From assembly GCF_020639365.1 (NCBI RefSeq), contig NZ_JAINUL010000001.1:7571632-7635631 (forward strand): a DNA stretch of 64,000 nucleotides. The letters are read 5' to 3'. A program made the translations under genes and the position numbers. The DNA comes from Streptomyces flavotricini (GTDB lineage Bacteria > Actinomycetota > Actinomycetes > Streptomycetales > Streptomycetaceae). Positions 16,916 to 25,457 of this stretch are shown piece by piece; the first letter of the stretch is position 1; each line of letters begins with the position of its first letter. The notes beneath the pieces are model-generated. The model had not been told where the DNA came from, made no database searches, and saw only the letters and a program-made list of their open reading frames with translations.

Positions 16916-18517
16916 TCACGGACCGCCCGTGAGCAGCCCCGCCATCACGCCGACCGGCAGCGCGGGGTTGGCGGCCGCCGCCCGTGCCACCTCGTGATCG
17001 TCATCCGTGAGCAGGCCGACGAGGACCTCCGGTGCCATCGCCGGGTGCAGGGCGGCGAGCGGGCGGGCCCTGCGGTCGTCGAGGCAGGCGAGCAGCGCCG
17101 CGGCCGTCGCGTGCGGGTGGACGGCGATCGCGCGGAACGCGCGCCGCACCGGCGGATCGTGGCGGGCCAGCTCCTCCAGAAGGGCCGGCGGCGCGTCCGG
17201 GTTGGTCGCCACCCGCGCGAGGACCCGTACGCCGTGCCGCGCGACCATGGCGCGCAACAGCGCGTCGGGCAGACCCGGATGCGGGGCGACGGCGTTGACC
17301 ACCGAAGCGTCCGGGTCGGCGGCCAGGGCGTCGCGCAACTCCGGTGCAAGATCACGGCGTTCGGCCACGAGCCGGCGTACGCGCGCGTCGGCCGACGCGG
17401 CCGCGTCCGCGAGCTCGGCGGGCGATGCGGACGCGATCCGCGGGAGCAGGACCGGACCGAGCCGCGTCACCGCGGCCAGGTGCGCGAGTACGTCGAGGGG
17501 CACCCGCGGGTTGCGTGCCAGATCGGCCGCGGTCCCGTCCGCGCCCCCGGCCGCGAGGGCGCGGATCAGGGGCTCGCCGATCGCCGGATTCCCGGCCACC
17601 TCCGAGCGCACCGCCGGTACCGGGTCCGCGGCGAGCCGCGCGTACAACTCCTGCGAGAGATCAACTCGTTCGGCCAGCGCCCAGCGGATCAGCATGGACG
17701 GATGGCCGGCGAGGGAGGCCGCGGCCGCCACCGGCGTGGCCGGGTTCCGGGCGGCCTGCTGCAGGATCTCGTGCAGGGTGGACTCGTGCCCGCCCGCGCA
17801 CGCCGCGCCGCCGCGCAGGTCGCAGTCCGTCAGGGAGCAGTACGGATCGTGGGTGAAGGGGATCTCCTCGTGCTCGCAGACCAGGCAGGAAACCGCCGGA
17901 GCGATCCCCTCGCCGGTGATCAGCGCGGCGAGCGCGGTGGGCGGGGTCGCCTCGTTGGAGGCGGCCCCCCTGCGGACCTCGGCATGTGGATGCGCGGCGA
18001 GGCGGGCGGCGACGGACGGCTCGGTGGTCCACAGCGCCAGCTCGGCGACCACCTCGACGTCCGGATCGGCGGCGAGCCGTTCCACCACGTCGAGCGGCAG
18101 GCCGGGGCCGGAGGCCAGCCGCCGGCGGATCGCCCGATCCGGACGGGCCGCCAGCAGGCGGGCCCAGGCGGGCGGTCCGAGCCCCTCGCCCAGCAGGGCG
18201 AGGGCCACCGCGGGCCGGGCCGCCGGGTCCACCTCGGCGGCGTCGAGCAGGCCCGCGTAGGCGAGTTGCAGCGCGGCTCCCTCGTCGCACGCGGCGAGCG
18301 CGGCCCTCCGGGCGGGCCCGAGATCGGTGCGTTCGCTCAGGGCCGGCCCGAGCTCCTCGTCGTCCTCGTCCTCGTCCGGGCCCGTGGCCGGGGCGGCGCC
18401 CTGCTGAGAGGACGCGCGCGCGAGCGGCCCGTCCGCCAGCCGGCCGATCAGCCGGTCGAGCAGCTCGTCGGGCAGGGCCGGGTTGGCGGCGAGCCCCCGG
18501 AGCAGGTGCGCGCTCAC
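16916..18517 (-). CDS. Leucine-rich-repeat-variant (LRV/HEAT-like) protein with a cysteine cluster
   Basis: A 533-aa alpha-solenoid made of 20-26 residue repeats of the type LARNPRVPLDVLAHLA and AANPALPVGVMAGL, spread over nearly the whole length, with an acidic insert (DEDEDDEE) near residue 50. At about 210-235 the repeats are interrupted by SCLVCEHEE and, a few residues on, YCSLTDCDLRGGAAC, five or six cysteines that look like a zinc or iron-sulfur site; an Azotobacter LRV protein is known to bind [4Fe-4S]. GTG at 18517 overlaps the LysR stop (GTGA), so it is translationally coupled to the regulator. Function unknown; a protein-binding scaffold is likely. Confidence 0.75.
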   Translation of the reverse strand: MSAHLLRGLAANPALPDELLDRLIGRLADGPLARASSQQGAAPATGPDEDEDDEELGPALSERTDLGPARRAALAACDEGAALQLAYAGLLDAAEVDPAARPAVALALLGEGLGPPAWARLLAARPDRAIRRRLASGPGLPLDVVERLAADPDVEVVAELALWTTEPSVAARLAAHPHAEVRRGAASNEATPPTALAALITGEGIAPAVSCLVCEHEEIPFTHDPYCSLTDCDLRGGAACAGGHESTLHEILQQAARNPATPVAAAASLAGHPSMLIRWALAERVDLSQELYARLAADPVPAVRSEVAGNPAIGEPLIRALAAGGADGTAADLARNPRVPLDVLAHLAAVTRLGPVLLPRIASASPAELADAAASADARVRRLVAERRDLAPELRDALAADPDASVVNAVAPHPGLPDALLRAMVARHGVRVLARVATNPDAPPALLEELARHDPPVRRAFRAIAVHPHATAAALLACLDDRRARPLAALHPAMAPEVLVGLLTDDDHEVARAAAANPALPVGVMAGLLTGGP

Positions 18518-19398
18518 CGTTCCACCGCCCCTGCCAGCGCCGACGCCAGAGCCCGCGCGTACGGGTGCGGGCGGCGCCGGCGGGGGGTGACCACCCCGAT
18601 GTGGCGGGCGGGGCGCGGGTGGCCGATCCGCACCAGGGCCACGGCAGCGTCCGGGGCCAGGGACACCTGCGGGATCAGCGCGACCCCGACGCCCGCCGCG
18701 ACCAGGGTCTGCGCGAAGAAGTAGTCGGTGGTGGAGGCGGCCACCCGCAGGTCGAAGCTCGCGCGCTCCGCGTACCGGCGCAGATGGGCCTCCGTCTTGA
18801 GGCAGCCCGACACCCAGCGTTCGGCGGCCAGTTCCGCCAGGTCGAGCGAGTCCCGGCCGGCGAGCCGGTGTTCGCGCGGCAGGGCCAGCCACAGCGGATC
18901 GTCCATCAGCGGCGTCCAGTCGAGCCCGGCCCGCAGGGGCAGCGGTCCGTCGAAGTGGTAGGCCAGTGCGAGGTCGGCGGAGCCCGTGCGCACCATCGGG
19001 ACCGCCGTCTCCGGCTCGGCCTCCCGTACGGTCAGCTCCACATCGGGGTGGACGGCCACGAACCGGGCCAGCGCCGCGGGCAGCAGCCGGCGGCCGCCGC
19101 TGGTGAACGTGGCCACCGTCAGCCGGGGCCGGTCCGCCGTCAGCCGGTCGATCTCGTGGCGGACCTGATCCAGCTCGGCGGAGATCGTCTCCGCGGCCTC
19201 CACCAGCAGCCGCCCCGGCTCGGTCAGGGTGACCCCGCGCGTGCTGCGCACCGCCACCGGGTGGCCCAGGCTCCGCTCCAGCGAGGCGATGTGCTGCGAC
19301 ACGGCGGAGGGGGTCAGCAGCAGGGCGGCGGCCGCCCTGTTGAAGCTGCCGTGCTCGGCGACGGCCCGCAGGATGCGCAGCCGCTGCACGTCGATCAT
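18514..19398 (-). CDS. LysR-family transcriptional regulator
   Basis: 294 aa. The N-terminal winged helix-turn-helix (residues 1-60) reads MIDVQRLRILRAVAEHGSFN followed by AAALLLTPSAVSQHIASLER. A substrate-binding domain starts at about 90 (RLTVATFTSGGRRLLPAAL). It is divergent from the NAD-dependent epimerase-like gene and overlaps the LRV gene downstream, so the classic LysR target would be the divergent epimerase. A CAGCAG/CTGCTG dyad lies between the two genes. Confidence 0.93.
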   Translation of the reverse strand: MIDVQRLRILRAVAEHGSFNRAAAALLLTPSAVSQHIASLERSLGHPVAVRSTRGVTLTEPGRLLVEAAETISAELDQVRHEIDRLTADRPRLTVATFTSGGRRLLPAALARFVAVHPDVELTVREAEPETAVPMVRTGSADLALAYHFDGPLPLRAGLDWTPLMDDPLWLALPREHRLAGRDSLDLAELAAERWVSGCLKTEAHLRRYAERASFDLRVAASTTDYFFAQTLVAAGVGVALIPQVSLAPDAAVALVRIGHPRPARHIGVVTPRRRRPHPYARALASALAGAVER

Positions 19399-19419
19399 CA
19401 GTTTTCCTTCATACCGGTA

Positions 19420-19441
19420 CAGCAGGTGATCGGTTCTGCTG
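19420..19441. promoter_or_regulatory. Inverted repeat in LysR/epimerase divergent promoter
   Basis: CAGCAG (19420-19425) and CTGCTG (19436-19441) are perfect inverted arms around a 10-bp spacer, followed by GATACAG, a plausible -10 for the rightward gene. The 71-bp gap and LysR context make this the best candidate for the regulator's binding site, although the typical T-N11-A core is not perfect. Confidence 0.35.
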
Positions 19442-19469
19442 GGGACGATACAGCGGCACAGTCGAGCCC

Positions 19470-20312
19470 ATGCAGAAGATTCTCGTCATCGGCGGAAGCC
19501 GGTACTTCGGAAAGCACCTGGTCACCCTCCTGCGCGATGCGGGCGACGAGGTCACCGTCCTCAACCGCGGCTCCGCGGCCCCGCCGCCCGGCGTCGGCCA
19601 CCTCGTCGCCGACCGCGACGACGAAGGGAGGCTGCGCGCCGTCCTGGGCGGCCGCACCTTCGACACCGTCGTCGACCAGGTCTGCTACACGCCTCGGCAG
19701 GCCGCCGTCGCCCGCCGGGTGTTCGCCGGCCGGACGGCGCGGTACGTGATGACCTCGACGATGGAGGTCTACGACCCGGCGCCGCCCACGCCCGAGGCCC
19801 GGGCCTACGCCGAGGGCAAGCGGCAGGCGGAGGCCGTCCTGCGCGAGCCGGGGCAGGGCGGCGGCCCGTTCGCCTTCGCCGCCGTACGGACCGCGCACGT
19901 ACTCGGCGGCGGCCGCGAGGAGTTCACCGGACGCCTCGCGCACTACGTCGGGCGGATCGCCGCCGGAACCCCGGTGGACGTCCACGAAGCCCCGTACGCC
20001 ACCTCGTTCATCCACCACCACGAGATCGCCCGGTTCCTGCAGTGGACGGCCGGGCAGTCCTTCACCGGCGCGGTCGACGCCGCCTCGCACGGGGCGCTCG
20101 ACGCCCTGGACCTGTGCGCGCTCGTCGCCGGGCGGGTCGGCCGCCCCGCGGTCCTGCGGACCGTCGAACCCGGCGCCACCGCCTCGCCGTTCTCCTTCGA
20201 CCGTGACTACGCCCTCGACAACGGCCGGGCGGAAGACCTCGGTTACCGCTTCCGCCGGGTCGCGGACTGGCTGCCGGGAGCGATCGACGAAGAGGCCGGA
20301 GCCTCCCTCTGA
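19470..20312 (+). CDS. NAD(P)-dependent epimerase/dehydratase-family (extended SDR-like) protein
   Basis: 280 aa. The N-terminal Rossmann motif is VIGGSRYFGKHL, a variant of GxxGxxG seen in atypical SDRs related to RNA-binding CSP41/epimerase proteins. The catalytic YxxxK is represented by YAEGKRQ at about 111, and SFIHHHEIARFLQW resembles the conserved C-terminal half. It is likely an oxidoreductase or epimerase acting on a nucleotide-sugar-like substrate, specificity unknown. It is divergently transcribed from the LysR gene, the probable regulator. Its stop is 13 bp from the stop of the convergent GntR gene. Confidence 0.85.
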   Translation: MQKILVIGGSRYFGKHLVTLLRDAGDEVTVLNRGSAAPPPGVGHLVADRDDEGRLRAVLGGRTFDTVVDQVCYTPRQAAVARRVFAGRTARYVMTSTMEVYDPAPPTPEARAYAEGKRQAEAVLREPGQGGGPFAFAAVRTAHVLGGGREEFTGRLAHYVGRIAAGTPVDVHEAPYATSFIHHHEIARFLQWTAGQSFTGAVDAASHGALDALDLCALVAGRVGRPAVLRTVEPGATASPFSFDRDYALDNGRAEDLGYRFRRVADWLPGAIDEEAGASL

Positions 20313-20325
20313 TCGCTCGGACCCC

Positions 20326-21072
20326 TCATCCCTCGCCCGTACGGCGCTCCAGGGGAGTGGTTACCGCCGAGTTGCTCACACTGAACGTGACGCTGCCTGC
20401 GCGGTAGCGGTCGTCGGTCCACTCGATCGGGCGACCGGTGGCGGTGGCCGAGACGTGTCGCTGGCGCAGCAGCGGGCTCCCGCGCCGGATCTCCAGCAGC
20501 CGTGCGTCCTCGCTGCCCGCCCCGAGCGCGTCGATGAGGTGCTCGCCGTAGTGGGCGACGATCCCGGATTCGTTCGCGAGGCTGTCCATCACCGAGCGGA
20601 CGTCGTCGGGCAGGGCCTCGACCGCGGCCGCGACCCAGTCGGCGTACGCGGTCCGCTCCACCATGGTGGGTTCCCCGTCGAGCAGCCGCAGCCGGACCAC
20701 GGCCAGGATCCCGGTGTCCGGCGCGAGCGCGAGCCGCTCCGCCTCCTCGGCGGTGGCCGGCCGGCGGACCCGGGAGAGGAAGCGGCTGGTGACCTCCTGA
20801 CCGAGCCCCTCGGCCCACTGGGCGAAGCTGTTCAGTTCGCCGAAACTGTGCCGCCGCTCGTGGCGCAGGACGATCCTGCGGGCACCCTGTCTTGAGCCGA
20901 TCAGCCCCTCCGCGGCGAGCGTGGCGACGGCCTGCCGGACGGTTCCGCGCGAGGCGGACCAGCGGGTGGCCAGATCGCTCTCCGAGGGCAGCTGGGCGCC
21001 CACCGCGTACTCGCCGGCGAGGATCGCCGCGCGCAGCGCGTCGGCGATCTCCAGATACCGGATCGTGCCCAT
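20326..21072 (-). CDS. GntR-family (HutC/UTRA subfamily) regulator of the adjacent ABC importer
   Basis: 248 aa. The winged helix N terminus (QLPSESDLATRWSASRGTVR) is followed from about 85 by a UTRA effector domain (GILAVVRLRLLDGEPTMVER, ... RQRHVSATATGRPIEWTDDR). The start at 21072 is chosen because GGAG lies 7 nt upstream. It is divergent from the solute-binding-protein gene. The intervening DNA carries ACTTGTTCAGACAAGT, an operator of the DasR/HutC type. UTRA regulators sense small ligands such as phosphosugars or the imported substrate. Confidence 0.93.
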   Translation of the reverse strand: MGTIRYLEIADALRAAILAGEYAVGAQLPSESDLATRWSASRGTVRQAVATLAAEGLIGSRQGARRIVLRHERRHSFGELNSFAQWAEGLGQEVTSRFLSRVRRPATAEEAERLALAPDTGILAVVRLRLLDGEPTMVERTAYADWVAAAVEALPDDVRSVMDSLANESGIVAHYGEHLIDALGAGSEDARLLEIRRGSPLLRQRHVSATATGRPIEWTDDRYRAGSVTFSVSNSAVTTPLERRTGEG

Positions 21073-21279
21073 GCCGTACTCCGCCCCCACGCTGTCGAAC
21101 GGGTGTCACCTGACGCGGTCGACCGTAACCCGACGCGTCCGCCGACCAGGGTGTTGAAGATCATTACACCCTCTCTGTCACGGCTTCTTTCGGTCAATCT
21201 CGTCTCTTCCTCGACTCGTGCCCCGCGGTCCAGCCCCCGTTCATCTCCCGTATAGCGGGGCCCGGCGAACTGGAGCCAA

Positions 21280-21295
21280 CTTGTTCAGACAAGTC
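21280..21295. promoter_or_regulatory. GntR/HutC-type 16-bp palindromic operator
   Basis: ACTTGTTCAGACAAGT consists of perfect ACTTGT/ACAAGT arms around TCAG. It has the same length and architecture as the DasR-type site ACTGGTCTAGACCAGT. It lies 35 bp upstream of the solute-binding-protein start, downstream of a TATAGC-like -10 (21252-21257), so a bound GntR protein would block transcription of the importer operon. The divergent GntR gene is the obvious binder. Confidence 0.7.
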
Positions 21296-21329
21296 GACCC
21301 CCGTCAGGAACCCGTCTCCGGGAGAGACC

Positions 21330-22493
21330 GTGCTCAGTTCCTCCGCTCGCCGTGGTGCAGCCGTACTGCTCAGCGCCGCCGTCCTCACCACGCTCAGCGC
21401 GTGTGGCGCCGCTCCGGACAAGGCCACCGGTGCCGCCGGCGACGGCAAGTCCAAGGTCCAGCCGGGCGCCGCCGCCTCGGCGGCCGACTTCGGCGGCCTG
21501 GACGCCCTCGTCGCGGCCGCCCAGAAGGAAGGCCAGCTCAACGTCATCGCGCTGCCGCCGGACTGGGCGAACTACGGCGAGATCATCAAGGCCTTCGAAG
21601 CCAAGTACAAGATCAAGGTCAACAGCGAGAACCCGGACGCCTCCAGCGCCGACGAGATCGCCGCCGTCAAGTCCCGCAAGGGCCAGAAGCGCGCCCCCGA
21701 CGTCATGGACCTGGGCATCGCCTTCGCGCGCAGCGGCGCCGACGAGAACCTCTTCGCCCCGTACAAGGTCACCGCCTGGGACAAGATCCCGGCCGGCCAG
21801 AAGGACGCCGACGGCCGCTGGTACAACGACTACGGCGGCTACGTCTCCATCGGCTGCGACGCGGCCAAGATCCCGAACTGCCCGACGACCTTCGCGGACC
21901 TGCTGAAGCCCGAGTACAAGGGCAAGGTCGCCCTCAACGGCAACCCGACCAAGTCCGGCTCCGCCTTCGGCGGCGTCTACGCGGCCGCCCTCGCCAACAA
22001 GGGCTCCTTCGCCGACATCCAGCCCGGCATCGACTTCTTCGGTCAGCTGCGCAAGAGCGGCAACTTCATCCCGGTCGAGTCCACCCCGGCCACCGTCGAG
22101 AAGGGCGAGACGCCCATCTCCATCGACTGGGACTACCTGAACGCCGGCTACGCCGAGCAGTTCAAGGGCAAGGGCGTCGACTGGAAGGTCGCCGTCCCCA
22201 CCGACGGCGTCTACGCCCAGTACTACTCGCAGGCCGTCAACAAGGAGGCCCCGAACCCGGCGGCCGCCCGCCTGTGGATGGAGTTCCTGTACAGCGCCGA
22301 GGGCCAGAACCTGTACCTCAAGGGCCACGCCCGCGCGGTCCTGCTCCCGGTCCTGACCCAGGACGGCACCGTCGACAAGGACGCCGCCGCCAAGCTCCCG
22401 CAGATCCAGGGCACCCCTGCCTTCCCCGCCTCCGCGGAGCTGGACAAGGCCAAGGCCACCCTCGCCGAGAAGTGGGACAAGGCCCTCTCCTGA
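21330..22493 (+). CDS. ABC importer solute-binding lipoprotein (family 1)
   Basis: 387 aa with a lipoprotein signal peptide (AAVLLSAAVLTTLSACG, lipobox LSAC, Cys at about 25) and a type-II periplasmic-binding fold related to iron, polyamine and 2-aminoethylphosphonate binding proteins. The two Cys in SIGCDAAKIPNCP may form a disulfide. GTG at 21330 is preceded by GGGAGAGACC. It heads a five-gene operon (binding protein, two permeases, ATPase, HAD hydrolase) with overlapping or near-overlapping junctions. The HAD enzyme suggests that the imported compound is phosphorylated; substrate not determined. Confidence 0.9.
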   Translation: MLSSSARRGAAVLLSAAVLTTLSACGAAPDKATGAAGDGKSKVQPGAAASAADFGGLDALVAAAQKEGQLNVIALPPDWANYGEIIKAFEAKYKIKVNSENPDASSADEIAAVKSRKGQKRAPDVMDLGIAFARSGADENLFAPYKVTAWDKIPAGQKDADGRWYNDYGGYVSIGCDAAKIPNCPTTFADLLKPEYKGKVALNGNPTKSGSAFGGVYAAALANKGSFADIQPGIDFFGQLRKSGNFIPVESTPATVEKGETPISIDWDYLNAGYAEQFKGKGVDWKVAVPTDGVYAQYYSQAVNKEAPNPAAARLWMEFLYSAEGQNLYLKGHARAVLLPVLTQDGTVDKDAAAKLPQIQGTPAFPASAELDKAKATLAEKWDKALS

Positions 22494-23404
22494 TGTCCCC
22501 CTCCACCCCCGCCTCCCACCCGGAGGGGACCGCCGGCGGCAGCACCACCAGCCGCCGCCGGCGGCGCGGCCCGCGCACCTGGCTGGCCGCCCTCCCGCTC
22601 CTCGCCTTCACCGGGCTCTGCTTCGGCATCCCGCTCGGCGCCATCGCGTTCGGCGCGGTCACCCGCACCGACCCCTCGTCCGGCGCCACCCGGCTGACCG
22701 GCGAGCACCTCTCGCGCTCGCTCCAGGGCCCGTACCTCGACTCGCTGATCGGCAGCGTGCAGCTCTCCGCCCTCACCGCCCTGATCGGCGGCGTGCTCGG
22801 GGTCCTGATCGCGCAGGCCGTGGTCACCTCCCGGTCGCAGGCGCTGCGCAGCGCCGCGCTGACCGCGTCCGGAGTCCTCGCCAACTTCGGCGGCGTGCCG
22901 CTCGCGTTCGCGTTCATCGCCACCGTCGGCATCTCCGGAGTCGTCACCCAGCTCGCCGACCTCACCGGATTCGGCTGGAACCTGTACTCCTTCACCGGCC
23001 TGACCGTGGTCTACCTGTACTTCCTGATCCCGCTCATGGTGCTCGTGATCGCCCCGGCGCTCGACGGACTGCGCCCGCAGTGGCGCGAAGCCGCCCAGAA
23101 CAACGGGGCCACGGGACGGCAGTTCTGGCGCCACGTCGGACTGCCGGTGCTCGCGCCCTCCCTGCTCGGCGGGTTCGTGCTCCTCTTCGGCACCGCCTTC
23201 GCCGCGCACGCCACGGCCGCGGCCCTGGTCGGCGGCTCCGTACCGCTGGTCACGCTCAAGATCGCCGACGCGCTGTCCGGCAACGTGCTGACCGGACAGG
23301 AGAACGTGGCCCTCGCCCTCGGCCTCGACATGATCCTGATCGCCGGCCTCGTCATGGCGGTCTACCTGCCCCTCCAGCGACGGAGCGCCCGATGGCTGCG
23401 ATGA
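22493..23404 (+). CDS. ABC importer permease 1
   Basis: A 303-aa membrane protein with six predicted helices and the binding-protein-dependent transport EAA loop (WREAAQNNGATGRQFWRHVGLPVL) near residue 200. The ATG overlaps the binding-protein stop by one base (TGATG), so translation is coupled. It belongs to the PotB/PhnU-like permease family. Confidence 0.92.
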   Translation: MSPSTPASHPEGTAGGSTTSRRRRRGPRTWLAALPLLAFTGLCFGIPLGAIAFGAVTRTDPSSGATRLTGEHLSRSLQGPYLDSLIGSVQLSALTALIGGVLGVLIAQAVVTSRSQALRSAALTASGVLANFGGVPLAFAFIATVGISGVVTQLADLTGFGWNLYSFTGLTVVYLYFLIPLMVLVIAPALDGLRPQWREAAQNNGATGRQFWRHVGLPVLAPSLLGGFVLLFGTAFAAHATAAALVGGSVPLVTLKIADALSGNVLTGQENVALALGLDMILIAGLVMAVYLPLQRRSARWLR

Positions 23405-24351
23405 CCCCGACGCCCGCGCCGACCGCCTCCGACGCCGCGGACACCGCCCCCGGCTCCGGGGCGGCGCCGGCCGGCGCCACGGCGCGGACCAGGGCCCCGC
23501 GCCGCCGCCCCCGTCCCCGCGTCTGGCGCGGAGCCGTACTCCTGCTGGCGGGCGCGTACTTCCTCGTCCCGCTCCTGGCCTCCTTCGTGTTCACCGTGCA
23601 CGTGCCCGGCCAGGGCATCGACTTCGAGGCGTACACCGAGCTGCTCGCCGCCGACGGGTTCACCGAGAGCATGCTGCTCTCCCTCGGGCTCGCCGCCGCC
23701 ACCATCGCCACGTCGCTGCTGCTCGCGGTGCCCGCGCTGGTCGCCGTACGCCTCGGCTCGCCGCGGCTGCGCCCGGTCGTGGAGGTGATGTGCATGCTGC
23801 CGCTGGTGGTACCGCCCATCGCGCTGGTCACCGGTATCACCACCGTGCTGCGCTGGGGCCCCGAGCACCTGTCGCGGACCCCGCTCTACCAGACCTTCCT
23901 GGCCGTGCAGGACGAGCGGTTCCCCGTCGTCCTGGTCCTCGCGTACACCGTGCTGGCGCTGCCCTTCGTCTACCGCTCGCTCGACGCCGGCCTGCGCGCC
24001 GTCGACGTGCCGACGCTGGTCGAGGCCGCCCGCAGCTGCGGCGCGAGCTGGCCGTACGTGGTCCTGCGCGTGCTGCTGCCCAACCTGCGGGCCTCGCTCG
24101 CCGGAGCGGCCTTCCTCACCCTGGCGCTGGTCCTCGGCGAGTTCACCATCGCCTCCCTGCTGGGCTTCAGGCCCTTCGCCGTGTGGATCGTCACCATCTC
24201 CGGAGCACACGCCCGGATGTCGGTCGCCGTCTCCATCCTCAGCCTGCTCATCACCTGGCTGCTGCTGCTCCTCCTCTCACGGGCCGGGACCAACCCCGCC
24301 ACGGTGTCCTCCGCCCCCCGTACGTCCCCCACCTCCCGCAAGGAGTCCTGA
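23392..24351 (+). CDS. ABC importer permease 2
   Basis: 319 aa with six helices and an EAA-type loop (VEAARSCGASWPYVVLRVLL) near residue 215. ATG at 23392 has GGAG 7 nt upstream and overlaps the previous gene by 13 bp; a second ATG at 23401 (ATGA overlap) is also possible and would shorten it by three residues. It is the PotC/PhnV-like partner of the preceding permease. Confidence 0.9.
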   Translation: MAAMTPTPAPTASDAADTAPGSGAAPAGATARTRAPRRRPRPRVWRGAVLLLAGAYFLVPLLASFVFTVHVPGQGIDFEAYTELLAADGFTESMLLSLGLAAATIATSLLLAVPALVAVRLGSPRLRPVVEVMCMLPLVVPPIALVTGITTVLRWGPEHLSRTPLYQTFLAVQDERFPVVLVLAYTVLALPFVYRSLDAGLRAVDVPTLVEAARSCGASWPYVVLRVLLPNLRASLAGAAFLTLALVLGEFTIASLLGFRPFAVWIVTISGAHARMSVAVSILSLLITWLLLLLLSRAGTNPATVSSAPRTSPTSRKES

Positions 24352-24356
24352 CCTCC

Positions 24357-25457
24357 ATGTCCACCACCCTTCCCGCGGCCGGGAAGTCCGAGCGGTCCGC
24401 GGACCCCGCGCCGGGCGCACGCGTCGAATTCCGCGGCCTGCGGCGGGCGTTCGGCTCCACCGTCGCCCTCGACGGGCTCGACCTGACCATCGAGCCGGGC
24501 GAACTCGTCGCCCTGCTCGGCCCGTCGGGCTGCGGAAAGACCACCGCACTGCGGGTGGTCGCGGGCTTCGAGCAGCCCGACTCCGGTGAAGTCCTGGTCG
24601 ACGGACAGGACATCACCCGCGTACCGGCCAACCGCCGCGACGCCGGGATGGTCTTCCAGTCGTACAGCCTCTTCCCGAACCTCAGCGCACGCGACAACGT
24701 GGCCTTCGGCCTGCGGGTGCGCAAGGTCGGCTCGGCCGAGCGCCGCGAGCGCGCCGCCGAACTCCTCGACCTGGTCGGCCTGCCCGACCACGGGGACCGC
24801 TACCCGCACCAGATGTCGGGCGGCCAGCAGCAGCGCGTGGCCCTCGCCCGCGCCCTGGCCCTGCGCCCCCGCGTCCTGCTGCTCGACGAGCCGCTCTCCG
24901 CGCTCGACGCCAAGGTACGGGCCAACCTGCGCGACGAGATCCGCCGGCTCCAGCTCTCCCTCGGCATCACCACCGTGTTCGTCACGCACGACCAGGAGGA
25001 GGCGCTGTCGATGGCCGACCGGGTCGCCGTCCTGAACGCCGGCCGCCTGGAGCAGTGCGCGGCCCCCGCCGAGCTGTACGAGCGCCCCGCGACGCCGTTC
25101 GTCGCCGAGTTCGTCGGCACCATGAACCGGCTGCCCGGACGGCTGACCGACTCCGGCCAGGTGGAGGTGGCCGGCGCCCGGCTGCCCGTCGACGGCCCGG
25201 TCCCGACGGCGACGCGGGAGGTGGAGGTGCTGGTCCGGCCCGAGAACGTCACCGCGACCGCCGACCCCCAGGGCACGGCCACCGTGGTCTCCGCTTCCTT
25301 CTTCGGCGCCGTGACCCGGCTCCACCTCGATCTGCCCGGCGGCACCTCCGTCAAGGCGGACCTGCCCTCGCGGGACGCGGGAGAGCTGGCGCCGGGCGCG
25401 CGGGCCGCCGTGGGCCTGGCCGAACGCCCGGTGCTCGTCGTGGCCCGGTCCGCATGA
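24357..25457 (+). CDS. ABC importer ATPase with TOBE domain
   Basis: 366 aa. Walker A GPSGCGKTTALR, Q-loop FQSYSLFPNL, signature MSGGQQQRV, Walker B LLLDEPLSALD and H-loop VTHDQEEA are in the PotA/FbpC order. From about 290 a TOBE-type regulatory domain follows (VEVLVRPENVTATADP, ... GAVTRLHLDLPGG). It starts 5 bp after permease 2 and overlaps the HAD gene by ATGA. It energises import by the two permeases. Confidence 0.94.
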   Translation: MSTTLPAAGKSERSADPAPGARVEFRGLRRAFGSTVALDGLDLTIEPGELVALLGPSGCGKTTALRVVAGFEQPDSGEVLVDGQDITRVPANRRDAGMVFQSYSLFPNLSARDNVAFGLRVRKVGSAERRERAAELLDLVGLPDHGDRYPHQMSGGQQQRVALARALALRPRVLLLDEPLSALDAKVRANLRDEIRRLQLSLGITTVFVTHDQEEALSMADRVAVLNAGRLEQCAAPAELYERPATPFVAEFVGTMNRLPGRLTDSGQVEVAGARLPVDGPVPTATREVEVLVRPENVTATADPQGTATVVSASFFGAVTRLHLDLPGGTSVKADLPSRDAGELAPGARAAVGLAERPVLVVARSA

